Below are positions 1 to 10,184 of a stretch of 64,000 nt of DNA, one piece after another; position 1 is the stretch's first letter; the number at the start of each line of letters is the position of its first letter. Made by a program: the position numbers and the translations under genes. The notes below the pieces were generated by a model. That model had not been told where the DNA came from. It made no database searches and saw only the letters and a program-made list of their open reading frames with translations. Source of the DNA: Psococerastis gibbosa (lineage: Eukaryota; Arthropoda; Insecta; Psocodea; Psocidae); contig OZ020492.1 in the NCBI GenBank assembly GCA_963971405.1, forward strand, positions 9,660,151 to 9,724,150. The letters run 5' to 3'.

Positions 1-212
1 CACTCTATTTGCAAATTGTGCCAGCGTTAGGTACTTAGGTGAAAGGGCACAGTAGACATATATGTGATGAATTGAACCGTTTTTCTCTATAAAATGACAC
101 AGCACTGACCTAGTATAGACATCTAAATATATCCGCTATCCAAGAACGGCTTGCTTCTAAATCTCCTCAATAAACTACTTGAATTTACGGGATTTTTTTT
201 TTTTAAATTGAA

Positions 213-610
213 ATGTACAAAAAACGCGGGGGAAAGACAACCCATAGATGGTCTAGGCCAAGAACTAGTAGAAGATCCTCTTTATTGCCCATAACTACTT
301 CGATGGCAAGGTGGTTGCGTGCTTGTACTTGTGCGAGTCTCTACACACCGTGCGGTCGGAGACGTGTCGTAACTCGACACAAGGTCCTATTAGGCGGCTT
401 AGTGAGGCGATTGAAGAGGTTAATCGGATACATTCATTAAATTGTCTGTACGCGATTTGACCTTTTTTTTAAATTACGATGCAGTGGTCAGCAACATGCC
501 CGACTGCCGCATTTTTACCCTACCAATGAATGAAAGGTACCCATCAGGGTTGGGTAGACCCTTTTTCTTTTTTGTCTAGTTTCCGCCCTGTCCGTAATCC
601 AGTTCTCTGC
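213..610 (+). repeat. SINE-like family B copy with a second fragment
   Basis: A repeat of about 170 bp (positions 297-461) starts with a 'GATGGC..GGTGG' head, passes through 'CGGAGACGTGTCGTAACTC' and ends in 'CGGATACATTCATTAAATTG' plus a T run. Other copies of this unit lie near 13.6, 16.9, 33.5, 39.7 (reverse) and 41.3 kb. Positions 472-610 match a second module ('GGTCAGCAACATGCC..') that also occurs near 13.4, 57.6 and 60.0 kb. The head looks tRNA-like, but its origin is inferred. Bases 1-212 show nothing recognisable. Confidence 0.6.
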
Positions 611-867
611 CATTAGTGACATCATTTTAGTATACAGTAGTGTGTAAAATGTGTAAATATAGCCAGATGATCACAATATGAAACCACAGGTTATAATATT
701 AGGCGAACCGGGTAGAGCGAACGGAACTGTATAATAGCGTAGAAAAGGGGGGACTTACGCGTAGCCTATTGACGTCCGGCGAAGTCCAGCAGTTGAAGTC
801 CAGGTGCCCCCGGAGGCGTGGTGTGAAGAAGACGGCTGAAGGTGTAGCAAGGATGTAATAACAATTT

Positions 868-1765
868 AAAGAACCGGTCCGAGTTTACTCGAACATGCTT
901 TCCAATTTATCAAAATTAGTTTAATTTCATGGAAAATAATTTTCTATGGTTAAATTTCCGATATCTCGGGGGAGAGGGGGGGGGGGAGTTGTCCATCTAA
1001 CGTCACTGAAGGTGAGGTAAATTCTAGATAGGTCTGACCAACACATTACCACACAGCAATAATGGCAGTGCACGCAATGCATTTGAGCGTGAATTTTCTA
1101 TATTTTTTCAAAATAACATTTTTTTTTCCACAAAACCTAATAGTTTTTTGGGAAAGTAACCTGTCCGGTTTCGTTACTCAATGTAACACCTAAAACAGGC
1201 CTGAAGGTAGAAACCATCGAAGGAAAGGTTTCACAGAAAAATTATTTTTTAGTCATTTTTCATTAAAATTTAGTTATATTTATTTTTTTACCCCCAGAAG
1301 CAAACTATCAAAAGGCAAGCGACCCCCCGCATTTTGTCAACATTAATAACGACTACAATATATGTGAATTTAAAAGAAATCGTTGGAGCCGTTTTTGAGA
1401 AATTATTTTTTTATACGTTTTTTTGGAGTTTTTTGAGAATAAAACCCCCCAAATTGATTTAGCTCAAAATAAAAAAAAATTGTCCCGAGCCATGATTTTT
1501 ATAAATCTACATGCCAAATTTCAATCAAATCCACCGAGTAGTTTGTCCGGAAATCGATGAGCAGACAGACAGAGCGACATACAGAGCGACAGACAGAGCG
1601 ACAGACAGACATTTCGTAAAAACCACTTTTTTGGTTCCTGGGACCTCAAAACGTGTAAATCCGTTGAAATCTCGGAATCGAAAATTTCGACCATCACAAA
1701 GCTTTCCTTTTACTACGTATAAATTGGAAAGCAATAATAGTAATAATAATAGAAAGTATAGTATA
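868..1765 (+). repeat. Repeat family D, near full-length copy
   Basis: Non-coding repeat of about 840 bp starting 'AACCGGTCCGAGTTTACTCG'. It contains a long G run, a stretch of GACAGACAG repeats, then 'CCTGGGACCTCAAAACGTGT', and ends near 'CACAAAGCTTTCC' followed by an AAT-rich tail. Long copies also lie at 21340-22181, 43545-44360 (reverse) and 60893-61710, with fragments near 9.2, 25.6 and 33.4 kb. The AAT tail and a 17-bp duplication around the 21.3-kb copy suggest a non-autonomous LINE-like retroposon (inference). ORFs inside are shadows of the repeat. Confidence 0.75.
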
Positions 1766-2519
1766 GTATGTAACAAATATGGGAACGCGTAGGTTGTAAC
1801 TGAGAGTAGTGAGAGAACTGAGCTGACTGCCGTTGAAGCAGGAAAAATACAGGAAAGCCTGTTGAGTCTTGAATACCGGGTTGCAATAAGACAAGGGCTA
1901 CCTTGCAGTGGCGGAGCGTGTATAAAGGCAAGCAATGCCGCATTACACTTAACAAATCCTTAGAATGTATAAAAGAGCTTCGTTGAAATCTATAGGAAGC
2001 CGCGAGCCATTAAGATTGTATGAGCATGATGTTATCGACGCAATCTAAGAAAATTAAGATTTTCGTCACGTTAGAATTTCAAATGTTTTCATTTAAGAAG
2101 ATAGAACAATATGCTAAATAAAATGATTCGTGTTTTCTTTTTGTTTTCAAATTTTTACTTTTTAAGAAGATAGAACATGCTATGTAAAATTATGCTTGTT
2201 TTCTCTTTTTTAATTTAAATAAATTATGCAACCATTTCACTCGCAATTATCTCACGCAGAAAGGGCTACCAAAAACCCGACCGGTTACGACCTATACATA
2301 AATAAAAACATAGGATGTATCCTGCACTAGCCCCGTTTGGCCGTAGTTTTTGAATACGTAAAAAAAGGGTAGGTTAGGTCCACGCCTTCCAATACTATTG
2401 TGGTGAATCTTCTTTTAATATTTAATTCAGTATGGGGAAAAAGCATTTTTTTCATCCTCCAAGTGCATTTTCTATGCTTGAAATGTAAAATTGCAAATTC
2501 GTTATTGATGTGACGAAGC
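1766..2519. other. AT-rich intergenic stretch
   Basis: No exon, RNA gene or repeat family with other copies in the window was recognised here. Two similar short stretches near 2085 and 2160 ('TTTAAGAAGATAGAAC') form a loose local duplication. Confidence 0.4.
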
Positions 2520-2700
2520 AACAGAATCCGGGATGACAGGCTGTGGTCGATCTGAAAGGGAACTTGCAAACGTTCCAACTGAGCTGCTGAGCCTCCGAGA
2601 TAATATCTTAGAAGTCTACGCAGTTCCACTGAAGATATCGACCGCAGATGTTGACGAAACGTTTGGAAGTACGCTGTCCGAACGACCACGGCCTATCATC
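2520..2700 (+). repeat. Family K hairpin element with hammerhead-like core (copy 1)
   Basis: One arm near 2560-2574 can pair with 2659-2670, enclosing an apical region with CTGAAGA (2629-2635), a 6-bp stem and CGAAAC (2655-2660). Copies 2 and 3 are at 33.2 and 63.4 kb. The arrangement resembles hammerhead ribozymes and the conserved hairpins of Penelope-like retroelements, but one extra base follows CTGAAGA and stem I is not convincing. Self-cleavage is therefore only a hypothesis. Confidence 0.5.
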
Positions 2701-2719
2701 CCAGATTCTACTGCTTCGT

Positions 2720-2905
2720 ACCGGCCGCCGAACCAAGTTGAAACCAGCGGATCGTGTGACTTCACTGTGTTTCCCAAGTGGTTCGGAATCCACTATAATC
2801 AGGAGGTCCACTGTCCTATGGGCTGGCATAGGACAGTGAAGTCGGAGTCGCTCTATGGGCCCAAATATGAGGCCTAAGTCGTTATTAACCCGACGAACAC
2901 TACTA
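2720..2905 (+). repeat. Interspersed repeat H, copy 1
   Basis: Positions about 2720-2850 ('GTGTGACTTCACTGTGTTTC', 'GTGGTTCGGAATCCACTATA', 'CAGGAGGTCCACTG') recur at 53477-53720 with only scattered changes. No terminal structure is clear, so this is an unclassified interspersed repeat. It is not a conserved coding exon, although both copies give short ORFs. Confidence 0.6.
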
Positions 2906-3014
2906 CTACTCTACTGCTTCGTCACGTAACTCCAGCCGCAAAAGCCTTTGTAATTATATCATTATTGATGATTATATATGCATTATTGTATTAATATCGT
3001 TTATTTTGTTCTAG

Positions 3015-6000
3015 AACATTACAATATTCCTCATGGGATATTCCTCTTCCTTGGATATAGCGAGGAAGATGAAACTAAGCTGAAGCCTCACAATCATTTG
3101 TCCGCTCAGGACGCCACTGAATCCCTTCAGCAAGTCATGGCGCAGTCCCAGGAAAAGGTTAGTTTTTGGAAAATATTTTTAAATGGACTTCTGTTAGTGT
3201 TAGGAGCCGTTTTCTAGGCTACTGGCTCCTTTAATTGACGATGTCATGGGAACCAACAGCTTAGTGGGCTCGTTACCTTCGCAAGGAAAGAGCATGGGCG
3301 GATACAGCCCCCCCCTCTAAATAAAATTATGCTATAGCATTAGGCTTCTGTCATCAGCTTTCTTGCAGCCCAACACAACGCATAATCTATTATAGGTTAA
3401 TTTATTACACTCTGATTATATCGATACTACATATGCCTATTAATATATACAGATACCTACAAATGTTTTTCTTATTTTGACCCACAACTATTCCCCCCCC
3501 CCTCCTGGGATAGAGGGCTGTAGTAAATGTACTTTAGATTACATTACCGTATATGCATGCATACATTTACATATAGCCTATACATCAGATATATTACACA
3601 CTCACAGATTTACGTCTTGTACACTCGAGTGCTTAACCAATAACGAAAAGGCATTACTTAAGTAAAACACAGCCTAATTTCATCCGAGTCTTTTCTAGTC
3701 TCCAGGTCCCCTCGCTTTCAGTCTCTACCTCATATTTATAACATCGCCTGGCTTCCACTGACTGCCCCGAAGGCGCACTGTTTATTCAGCACTTTTGACA
3801 ACTAGACATCAGCGAAACTTTGCATTTCAGCCATTAGAGAAAAAGTGAAGTTCAAATGGAAGTTTCAAACTAGTACCACTAGATGGTGAGGATCATTCAA
3901 CCGTATTGTTGTTTATTCTAGTGCGCGGCTGGGGAATTTATTGGTGCCCGAGACAGGCGAAGTATCATGTTCTGCCACCAGCTCCTAAGCTGGGGAACCA
4001 CGTCAGGATAGCTGTGATGGGGTTAAACGTATTCAGTCTAATTTATTCATTCATTAAGGTGGCTCCATCGGCCCGTGAGGACCTCTCGCCTGTCGCACCA
4101 AGCCCCTCCGAAGCGCTCGATTCTCCGCCAACTCCCTCTGTGCGTCAAAATGGATGTTACAGGCTTTCAGATCCTCGAAGAGCTGGTCCGACCATCTCTT
4201 CCTAGGTCGCCCCCGTGGTCAATTGCCTGCTGGTTGGGCTTGCCACACCCTAGCCGCGGCCCTGGTCGGGGACATCCTTGAAAGGTGACATTGGAGTCTT
4301 CGTGCTCTTAGTTCCTCGGGAACGCCCGGCGAGTTAAAGAGGGTTCGAAGCTCTTAGTCTAATTACACCTATATTTTTGGGTTTCAGATGGCTTGCACAC
4401 TTGAACTCTTTAATGTGACACGCGAAAATATGATCTTGAAGGCACACCCAGTACGGGCGACCAATACGTCCAAGCCTTGGGATTTAGGCACAATAGGAAA
4501 GGTAAGAACACCAAGTTAACTCCATTATCCATTCAATGAATTTTATCCCTCTATCCAGAAACTGAGAAAGGAAGAATAGTACCTCTACCAGTAATTCAAA
4601 GAACATAACAATCTGTCCGTCCGCCCACAAAATACATTAGAGTCAGTGCCGTGCCGTGGATTTTTCAAGCATGAAGCAAGGTTCGAAAATGGCGCCCTCT
4701 TGTATGCATATATTATATATACGTATATAGTGTATAGGCCCTATATATAATATATGTATAGCACCATAGGTACATAATATATTTCCCAAATAAAAACAAA
4801 ACCATCTTCATCGAGAAAAATTTATTATTTATTACGCATTGAAGTTATAAAAAAGAATTTTCCTAGTTCTTCATGAAACTCCTCATAAAATGGAAAGTAA
4901 TTACTGGCATAATGGTACATTTTAACAATATTAGGCTACTTCAATTTTACTTTCCTTACTTTCAATTTGGCAAATTCGTCAATCAAATCAGTATAGTCGA
5001 GAGTGGCGGCCAAGCCAGACTCAATCGATATTACAGCTAAGTTGGACAGTTTCAGTTGACTAATAGAATTTCTTAAATAATTTTTAATTATTTTCAGTTT
5101 TGAAAAGCTCCTCTCCCCACTCGCAACAGATACGGGCAGGGTGAGGAGTATTCGTAAGGCCACAATTAGGTTGGCGTACAACGGTTCCAACTCGTTTTCC
5201 ACTAAATAATTGAGAGTGTCTAAAGGCTTCATGGATTTAGGCAATAAACGGGCCACATCACGCAACTCATCTTGTAAATCAATTCCATTTATATCAGATT
5301 CATTGTCAGCTGTTAAAATATTTCCAAGTTCTTTACAAAAAGTTTCAAGAGTTTCGTCATCAATATCTCTAATTTTATAGATATCATATAAAAATTGGAA
5401 ATTCTTACTATGATTTTGTAGAAGTTGGAATCGCTCACACAATGAAGTAATGGTTTTGTCTAAAATATAATAAAAAAAATTTACAGCAAATTTTTTTTCT
5501 TCATTTAAAGGTTCATCTTCTGCTTTTTCATCAAATTGTCGCTTTTTTTTTCTGGCCCTTACCTCCATTTCTTTAGGGAATTCCTTATTGCATTCCATTT
5601 CGTCTGCGATTTCGTTGGCTGTAATTTTTATATGCTCCAGCCCTGCTTCTCTAAATGCTTGAATCCTGTTAATTGTCTCTGATAAAAGTGTTACGCAGTC
5701 CGAAAGATTTATTGTAATTGATTGAAGTAACTTGGAAACCACATTCACTTCAAATAAAATATTATACCACAGAACTAACCCACAGATAAATTTGTAATTA
5801 TTAATGCTTCTAGCCAACCCTCTAGCTCTTACTTTAGCCTCTTCGTCAGTCCTTTCATCTTCCATGATATCTATCAATGTGTCATACACATCGCCTAGTT
5901 GATACCTCAGTGGTTTCAATGCATCGATTCTACTAGACCATCTAGTAGCACTCAAGGGTTTGATAGTCAACTGAGTGACATGTTTTTTTAAGGCCTCCCA

Positions 6001-9000
6001 ACGCTTTGTAGAAGCGGATAAAAAGTTATATAGTTCTTGTACGGTAGAAAAGAATGATGTGGTTTCCAAGGTACATGAAGCCGCATCATTTACAACAAGG
6101 TTTAAAGTATGATTTGCACATGGCACATAAAAAGCTCGAGGATAATTTTTAAGGATGCGACTTTGTACACCTTTTCTCACTCCTTTCATGTTGGCGCCAT
6201 TGTCGTATCCCTGACCTCTTAACCACTTCAACGTGAATCCCAATTTCTTTAAATGCGCCAGAATAAGCTCAGCCAAAGCTTCACCAGTCGAATTGGTAGC
6301 CTCAAAAAACCCAACGAAAAATTCATGAATTTCATACTTTTTAATTTTTTTGTTGAGGGTAACAATTCTTACTGTTAAGGACAGTTGCTCAGTATGGCTT
6401 ACATCAGGCGTACAATCTGCTATCACTGAAAAATACTTAGCTGTATTTGTTAATTCCAAAATTTTTTCTAAAACAGTTTGCCCCATTAATTGAATCAATT
6501 CATCTTGTATACGGTTGCTTAAATAAGTAACAGACGGTTTGTCTGATGCCCTTTGAACTCTTCTAATGTGTTCCTCCATAACAGGATCAAACTCTGCAAG
6601 AAATTCTATAAATTTAAGAAAGTTTCCGTTATTTTCGGCAAACAAATGTTCATTTGATCCTCGCAGAGCTAAACATTGCGTTGCCAACGCCCTAATTAAA
6701 GAAATTATTCTTTTAATGACTCCTCTCCAGTGCTGAATCTCCATTTCAGTAAGTCGTTGGTACTCATCGTCTATGGTTCTTTTCATCCGCAATCTTGAGT
6801 TAAATTCTTTCCATTTTCGAAAGGCATCCCTGTGGTATTTCGATTTTTCATGAGACTTGAGGGTTCTGCCAATATTCTGCCAATCGGAAAAGCCTGCTTT
6901 TGGCCATTGAGAGACGTCTGACTGATCAAAAAGTTTGCAACAGAAACAAAACACGGAGTCGTTTGAAACAGAATAAATGAGCCAATTTCTTTGTACAACT
7001 TCGCCATTTTGCAAAACCATCTCATAATTTGATGCTACAAATCTACGTTTTGAGCTGTTGGCTGGAAATTGGAATTGTCGTACTTGTTGCGGGCCCCTTT
7101 CTACCAATATTTGACGAATTGCCGAAGTAATTGAAAATCCCCATAAGGCTGGGTCAGAACTTAATTCAGAGACTTCGTTAGAACTGGATGGTCCCGATGG
7201 TGTATCATCATTTATCGGCTCGGATGCGTGACAATTCAATATCACAGGCGATTCTTCGGTTGAATTATTGTTGCTGGTGAAGGCCTTCATAGCTTTACTC
7301 AACTTTATATTTTCTTCTTCTCTCTTCTGTCGTTTTAGCTTGTTCTGATATCCGGACAATTTTCCACGTTTTTCTGACATGCTTGCACTGAAATAAATTA
7401 TTTTCTGAATTACACAAATTTTCTGGAGGAAGTGACTTTGGTATTTTTATTGATTTTTATGACTAACATCTCTTAAAATTTAATCAAAATCGTTAGAGCC
7501 GTTTTTTAGGAAAAAAAATTGAAAACCTGATTTTTGGGGGCAGTGAAATTTGCAATCCTTCTGTTTTGTGCTCGTGTCCCTTAATATATGTGTGAAGTTT
7601 GATCAAAATCCATCCATTAGTTTAGGCTTTAGCTCTACGTGCATAGTGCATGCACACCCACACATACAGTACAGATACTAGCCAATGGAAACCGGCAACC
7701 ATGGCAATGAATGCCTAAATACTTACAGTAAATAAATTAGCTATTGTAGTGTACAAGGCAAACGCGCTACCCTTCCTTCACTGAAATATGCAATAGCATA
7801 GCTACATACATAAATAAATACATATACTATATGTAGCCTACTGCTCAAATTTACTTACCATAAGTTATACTTTATACAGTATGTAGCTAGGTAAGGTAAT
7901 TGTTCACAAAAGCTACCCACGGCGTCTGTATAGAGGATTTGTACTTTGTATTTAAGTCAGCCCAACGGGGTCGGAAAGCACTCACCAGTCACTGGGGCAT
8001 TGGGAAGGGCAGAGTATTAGGGGAGGAAGCTAAATTTAAATTTAACACAAAGATATTTTTCGCAAGAAAATAAAAAAACACCAATTTGGGCCTTTAAAAA
8101 TTAACCAAGCGCCATTTGTAAACAAACATGATACCACGCGACACGCGTAAACAAGAAACACTTACCTATCGAGTATCGACTGAAAAGCCGCCAAAAAGTT
8201 TGAAATAGTTTGTTTAGTTCTGAGTTTTACAATTATTTTAAATTTTATTCTTTTTTATATTGCATTCATGTCAATATTTAAAATTTTTGTTTTCAATAAA
8301 AAGAAAATCTAGAAGGTATATTTAGGATACATTTTTGTCCAATTTGGCGCCCCCCGCAGCGTGGCGCCTGAAGCGGCTGCCTCATTGCCTCAATGGACGG
8401 CACGGCCCTGATTAGAGTTCAAACTGCATTCGTTCCCACCAAGGATTTTATCTAAATTTCTGGTGCCACCTGCTTCGAATTAACAAGTAAACCCGTCGTG
8501 GCTGTAAAAATTGATTGATCAAAAGAAGAGTTATCGATCGGTTGCAGCTGTGTCTGGTCGAAGAAGTGGCCCCAGAAATTAAAAAAAATATCCTTGGTGG
8601 GACGGCATGTCCCACGTCTCTTATAGAGAACTATTGATTCAAAATAACCTGTCAGATAAACAATCAATCTCACTTTCTATTCTGCAAGGGCGGATCCAGC
8701 GGAAAATTTAGGGGGGGGGGGGGTCACACGTTTTGTAAGTTTAAAAGGTGATTTTTTTTGTTCAAAAGTTGAGTTTAATTCTTCTTCTTTTTAATTAATT
8801 AATAAATAAGGACTTTTTATTTTTTCTATTACTAAGCCAACCTAGCGGGGTTAGGGCTATATAGCCCTCTCTTACACTCAACTAGGAAGGCCCGGAACCG
8901 CCTGCTTTACATGCCCTCCGGAGCATGGCCAGAAAATGTTCCCAGTGTGGGGCTCGAATCAACAACCTTTAGGGTGAAAGTCAGAGACCGTACCACTACG

Positions 9001-10184
9001 CTACATGTCTTGACATTTTTTACTAGGTATCTTATGAATTTACTATTAATTTACTCATTTATGGGGGGGGGGGGTTATGATGACCCCCCTGACCCCCCCC
9101 CCCCCCTCTGGATCCACCATTGATATATTGCGTCATCATTATCGAGCTATTTTTATTATTTTTTTGCTGTCCTGGTTATATGTTAGTACAGGGAAAGCTT
9201 TGTGTTGGTCGGAATTTTCGATTTCAAGATTTCAACGGATTTACATACAGGGACCCTGTCTGCCTGTGTATCTGACTGTCTGTCTGTCTGTCTAGACTGT
9301 GCAATCGTCCCAAGCTTTTCCTTACTAGCCGAGGTTCATTCATTCCGTCCACGGATGGAGTCAAGGATTTTTACCTCTATTTAAAGAAATTTTCCCTCCA
9401 AAATACTAAAAAATTATCTTACAGTCAAGATAGTGTTCTTTACTAAGTTACATCTCAATGACACCATTTCAACCTTCGGTGGAGTCTTTAAAATATTCAC
9501 TATCATCCGAGTGTCCTTCTTTGGCGCATATTCCACCGACCGGCTAGGGCTAAATACAAATACGGTGACGTGGTAGCAGACATTCAAGACTTAGGCGGGG
9601 TTTCCACCGACCTCGCATTGCAGAATGCAAATGACATTGACGGAAATGTTTGTTTTCCTCTAGGCCTATGCTAAAATTCTCATATTAAATTCCTCATAGT
9701 TAAAATTGATAAATGATCATACAGTAAAATCACAAACAAACAAACTAAAATTAAAAAATAGGATATGTTAAGTACAAACATTTTAATAGATTTCTATAAA
9801 AAGAAAAATTCTAATTTCCGTCAATGTCATTTGCATTCTGCATTGCGAGGTCGGTGGAAACCCCGCCTAAGTCTTGAATGTCTGCTACCACGTCACCGTA
9901 TTTGTATTTAGCCCTAGCCGGTCTGTGGAATATGCGCCTTACCTGAGTCTTTACTTACCAAGTTCTACTGAATTTTTCAGGATTGCATAGAGCAGCTTCA
10001 GAATTTAAGCTCAAAAATCAACTCGCGGGATCCTGATGTTAGCTCACACATCGTGTTATCCATGCTGAAATTGGCGGAGGTCGAAGTCAAGGTACCAGAA
10101 ATGAGCTCGAAGGCTGGCACCTTCAGTTCCATATACCTGCATGCTCTCGCCATTGTTATTGCCGTACTAACCACTACGTCGTGA
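3015..10184 (+). CDS. Unrecognised GPI-anchored-like protein, 3' three exons (gene 1)
   Basis: Three exons join in phase: 3015 or 3061..3157, 4388..4501 and 9981..10184 (TGA). Donors read AAG|GTTAG and AAAG|GTAAG; acceptors are pyrimidine-rich. The first exon has two possible acceptors in the same frame. The one ending at 3060 has the better pyrimidine tract and gives a more protein-like start (EEDETKLKPHNHLSAQ). The product is acidic and helical, then ends in SSKAGTFSSIYLHAL followed by a hydrophobic stretch and TTTS, a typical GPI-anchor signal, so surface tethering is inferred. No signal-peptide exon was found upstream; it may lie before the window. The long second intron (4502-9980) holds the hAT element, a SINE and MITEs. 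The N-terminal segment resembles residues after the signal peptide of gene 2. Family not recognised; function unknown. Confidence 0.65.
3296..3520. repeat. Possible short MITE with C runs
   Basis: 'GGGCGGATACAGCCCCCCCC' at about 3296 and a C run with CCTGGGATAGAG near 3510 recall the ends of the short hAT-type MITEs elsewhere in the window. The inverted repeat is weak and no target duplication is evident. Confidence 0.3.
4060..4320 (-). pseudogene. LINE reverse-transcriptase C-terminal remnant
   Basis: Read on the minus strand, about 4060-4215 encodes GRPRKRWSDQLFEDLK then ACNIHFDAQRELAENRALRR. This is the characteristic tail found just after the reverse transcriptase of many non-LTR retrotransposons (GRP.xRW..D...DL pattern, then a short helix with conserved R residues). 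Immediately upstream in this frame is a TGA codon, and no further RT motifs are visible, so it is a 5'-truncated dead fragment. It lies in intron 1 of gene 1, antisense to it. Confidence 0.7.
4936..7380 (-). CDS. hAT transposase, ZMYM1/DUF4371-like, 814 aa
   Basis: A single uninterrupted ORF starts at ATG 7378-7380. Residues 1-60 are basic and low complexity, as expected for a nuclear DNA-binding leader. A TTF-type zinc-finger-like region has CFCC at about 145-148 and H residues near 176-183 (SHEKSKYH). The DUF4371/RNase H-like region follows, with D322 in IADCTPDVSHTEQLSL, D393 in GQGYDNGANMKG, CANHTLNLVV at about 421-430, and an ATRW motif. The C-terminal hAT dimerisation segment includes SVASGERSFSKLKIIKNYLR and SNLAVISIESGL. 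These are hallmarks of the ZMYM1-like branch of hAT transposases, which cut and paste the element through its terminal repeats. The length is normal for the group and no stop or frameshift is seen. It could be a domesticated host gene, but the complete transposon ends and target duplication argue against that. Confidence 0.95.
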   Translation of the reverse strand: MSEKRGKLSGYQNKLKRQKREEENIKLSKAMKAFTSNNNSTEESPVILNCHASEPINDDTPSGPSSSNEVSELSSDPALWGFSITSAIRQILVERGPQQVRQFQFPANSSKRRFVASNYEMVLQNGEVVQRNWLIYSVSNDSVFCFCCKLFDQSDVSQWPKAGFSDWQNIGRTLKSHEKSKYHRDAFRKWKEFNSRLRMKRTIDDEYQRLTEMEIQHWRGVIKRIISLIRALATQCLALRGSNEHLFAENNGNFLKFIEFLAEFDPVMEEHIRRVQRASDKPSVTYLSNRIQDELIQLMGQTVLEKILELTNTAKYFSVIADCTPDVSHTEQLSLTVRIVTLNKKIKKYEIHEFFVGFFEATNSTGEALAELILAHLKKLGFTLKWLRGQGYDNGANMKGVRKGVQSRILKNYPRAFYVPCANHTLNLVVNDAASCTLETTSFFSTVQELYNFLSASTKRWEALKKHVTQLTIKPLSATRWSSRIDALKPLRYQLGDVYDTLIDIMEDERTDEEAKVRARGLARSINNYKFICGLVLWYNILFEVNVVSKLLQSITINLSDCVTLLSETINRIQAFREAGLEHIKITANEIADEMECNKEFPKEMEVRARKKKRQFDEKAEDEPLNEEKKFAVNFFYYILDKTITSLCERFQLLQNHSKNFQFLYDIYKIRDIDDETLETFCKELGNILTADNESDINGIDLQDELRDVARLLPKSMKPLDTLNYLVENELEPLYANLIVALRILLTLPVSVASGERSFSKLKIIKNYLRNSISQLKLSNLAVISIESGLAATLDYTDLIDEFAKLKVRKVKLK
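7470..7680 (+). repeat. LINE-tail-like insertion inside the hAT element
   Basis: 'AATCAAAATCGTTAGAGCC', 'TTTGATCAAAATCCATCC' and a closing run of CACACCCACACATACAG resemble the 3' ends of arthropod non-LTR elements and parts of family D in this window. It lies between the transposase start and the right end of the hAT element. Boundaries are uncertain. Confidence 0.4.
8685..9123. mobile_element. hAT-type MITE (GGGCGGATCC ends) split by a SINE
   Basis: The left end CAAGGGCGGATCCAG with a G run and the right end C run with CTGGATCCACCATTG form an inverted repeat. The interior carries family-A SINE sequence (8810-9014), so the MITE was hit by a later insertion. The expected 8-bp flanks are poorly matched here, but other copies of the family show them clearly. 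Confidence 0.65.
8810..9014 (-). repeat. tRNA-derived SINE, family A
   Basis: On the minus strand it reads: 'GACATGTAGCGTAGTGGTA' head, B-box region GATTCGAGCC, 'CATGCTCCGGAGGGCATGTA', 'GTAAGAGAGGGCT' and a 3' end 'TTAGTAATAGAA'. The same order occurs in about a dozen copies in this window. The head and B box imply RNA polymerase III transcription; mobilisation by a LINE is inferred. Confidence 0.8.
9190..9310 (-). repeat. Family D 3' fragment
   Basis: 'GGGAAAGCTTTGTG', 'TCGATTTCAAGATTTCAAC' and the GTCTGTCTGTC run match the reverse complement of the 3' part of repeat family D. The rest of the element is missing. Confidence 0.55.
9523..9938. mobile_element. Foldback MITE family C, copy 1 (416 bp)
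   Basis: Two arms of about 120 bp are near-perfect inverted repeats. The left arm runs GGCGCATATTCCACCGAC..., GACGTGGTAGCAGACATTC..., CGACCTCGCATTGCAGAATG; the right arm is the reverse. The AT-rich centre has TTTTTAATTTTAG-like sequence and ATGATCA. Copies or derivatives lie at 12179-12562, 18464-18845, 20128-20305 and 60626-60886. It lies in intron 2 of gene 1. No convincing target duplication was resolved. Confidence 0.85.

Larger units (their letters stand above)
4644..8410 (-). mobile_element. Autonomous hAT transposon with perfect 8-bp target duplication
   Basis: The element starts CAGTGCCGTGCCGT and ends in the inverse of CAGGGCCGTGCCGT (13 of 14 positions match). It is flanked on both sides by ATTAGAGT (4636-4643 and 8411-8418), the 8-bp duplication typical of hAT transposition. 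Subterminal GGCGCC-containing motifs also occur near both ends. It is 3767 bp long and carries one long transposase ORF on the minus strand. It sits in intron 2 of gene 1, antisense to it. A LINE-tail-like repeat lies inside at about 7470-7680. Matching ends, intact duplication and an open frame indicate a young, possibly active copy (inference). Confidence 0.93.

Noticed and set aside
1525..1935. 136-codon minus-strand ORF
   Set aside because: It crosses the end of repeat family D and its GACAGACAG tract; the protein is low-complexity and similar ORFs appear in other D copies.
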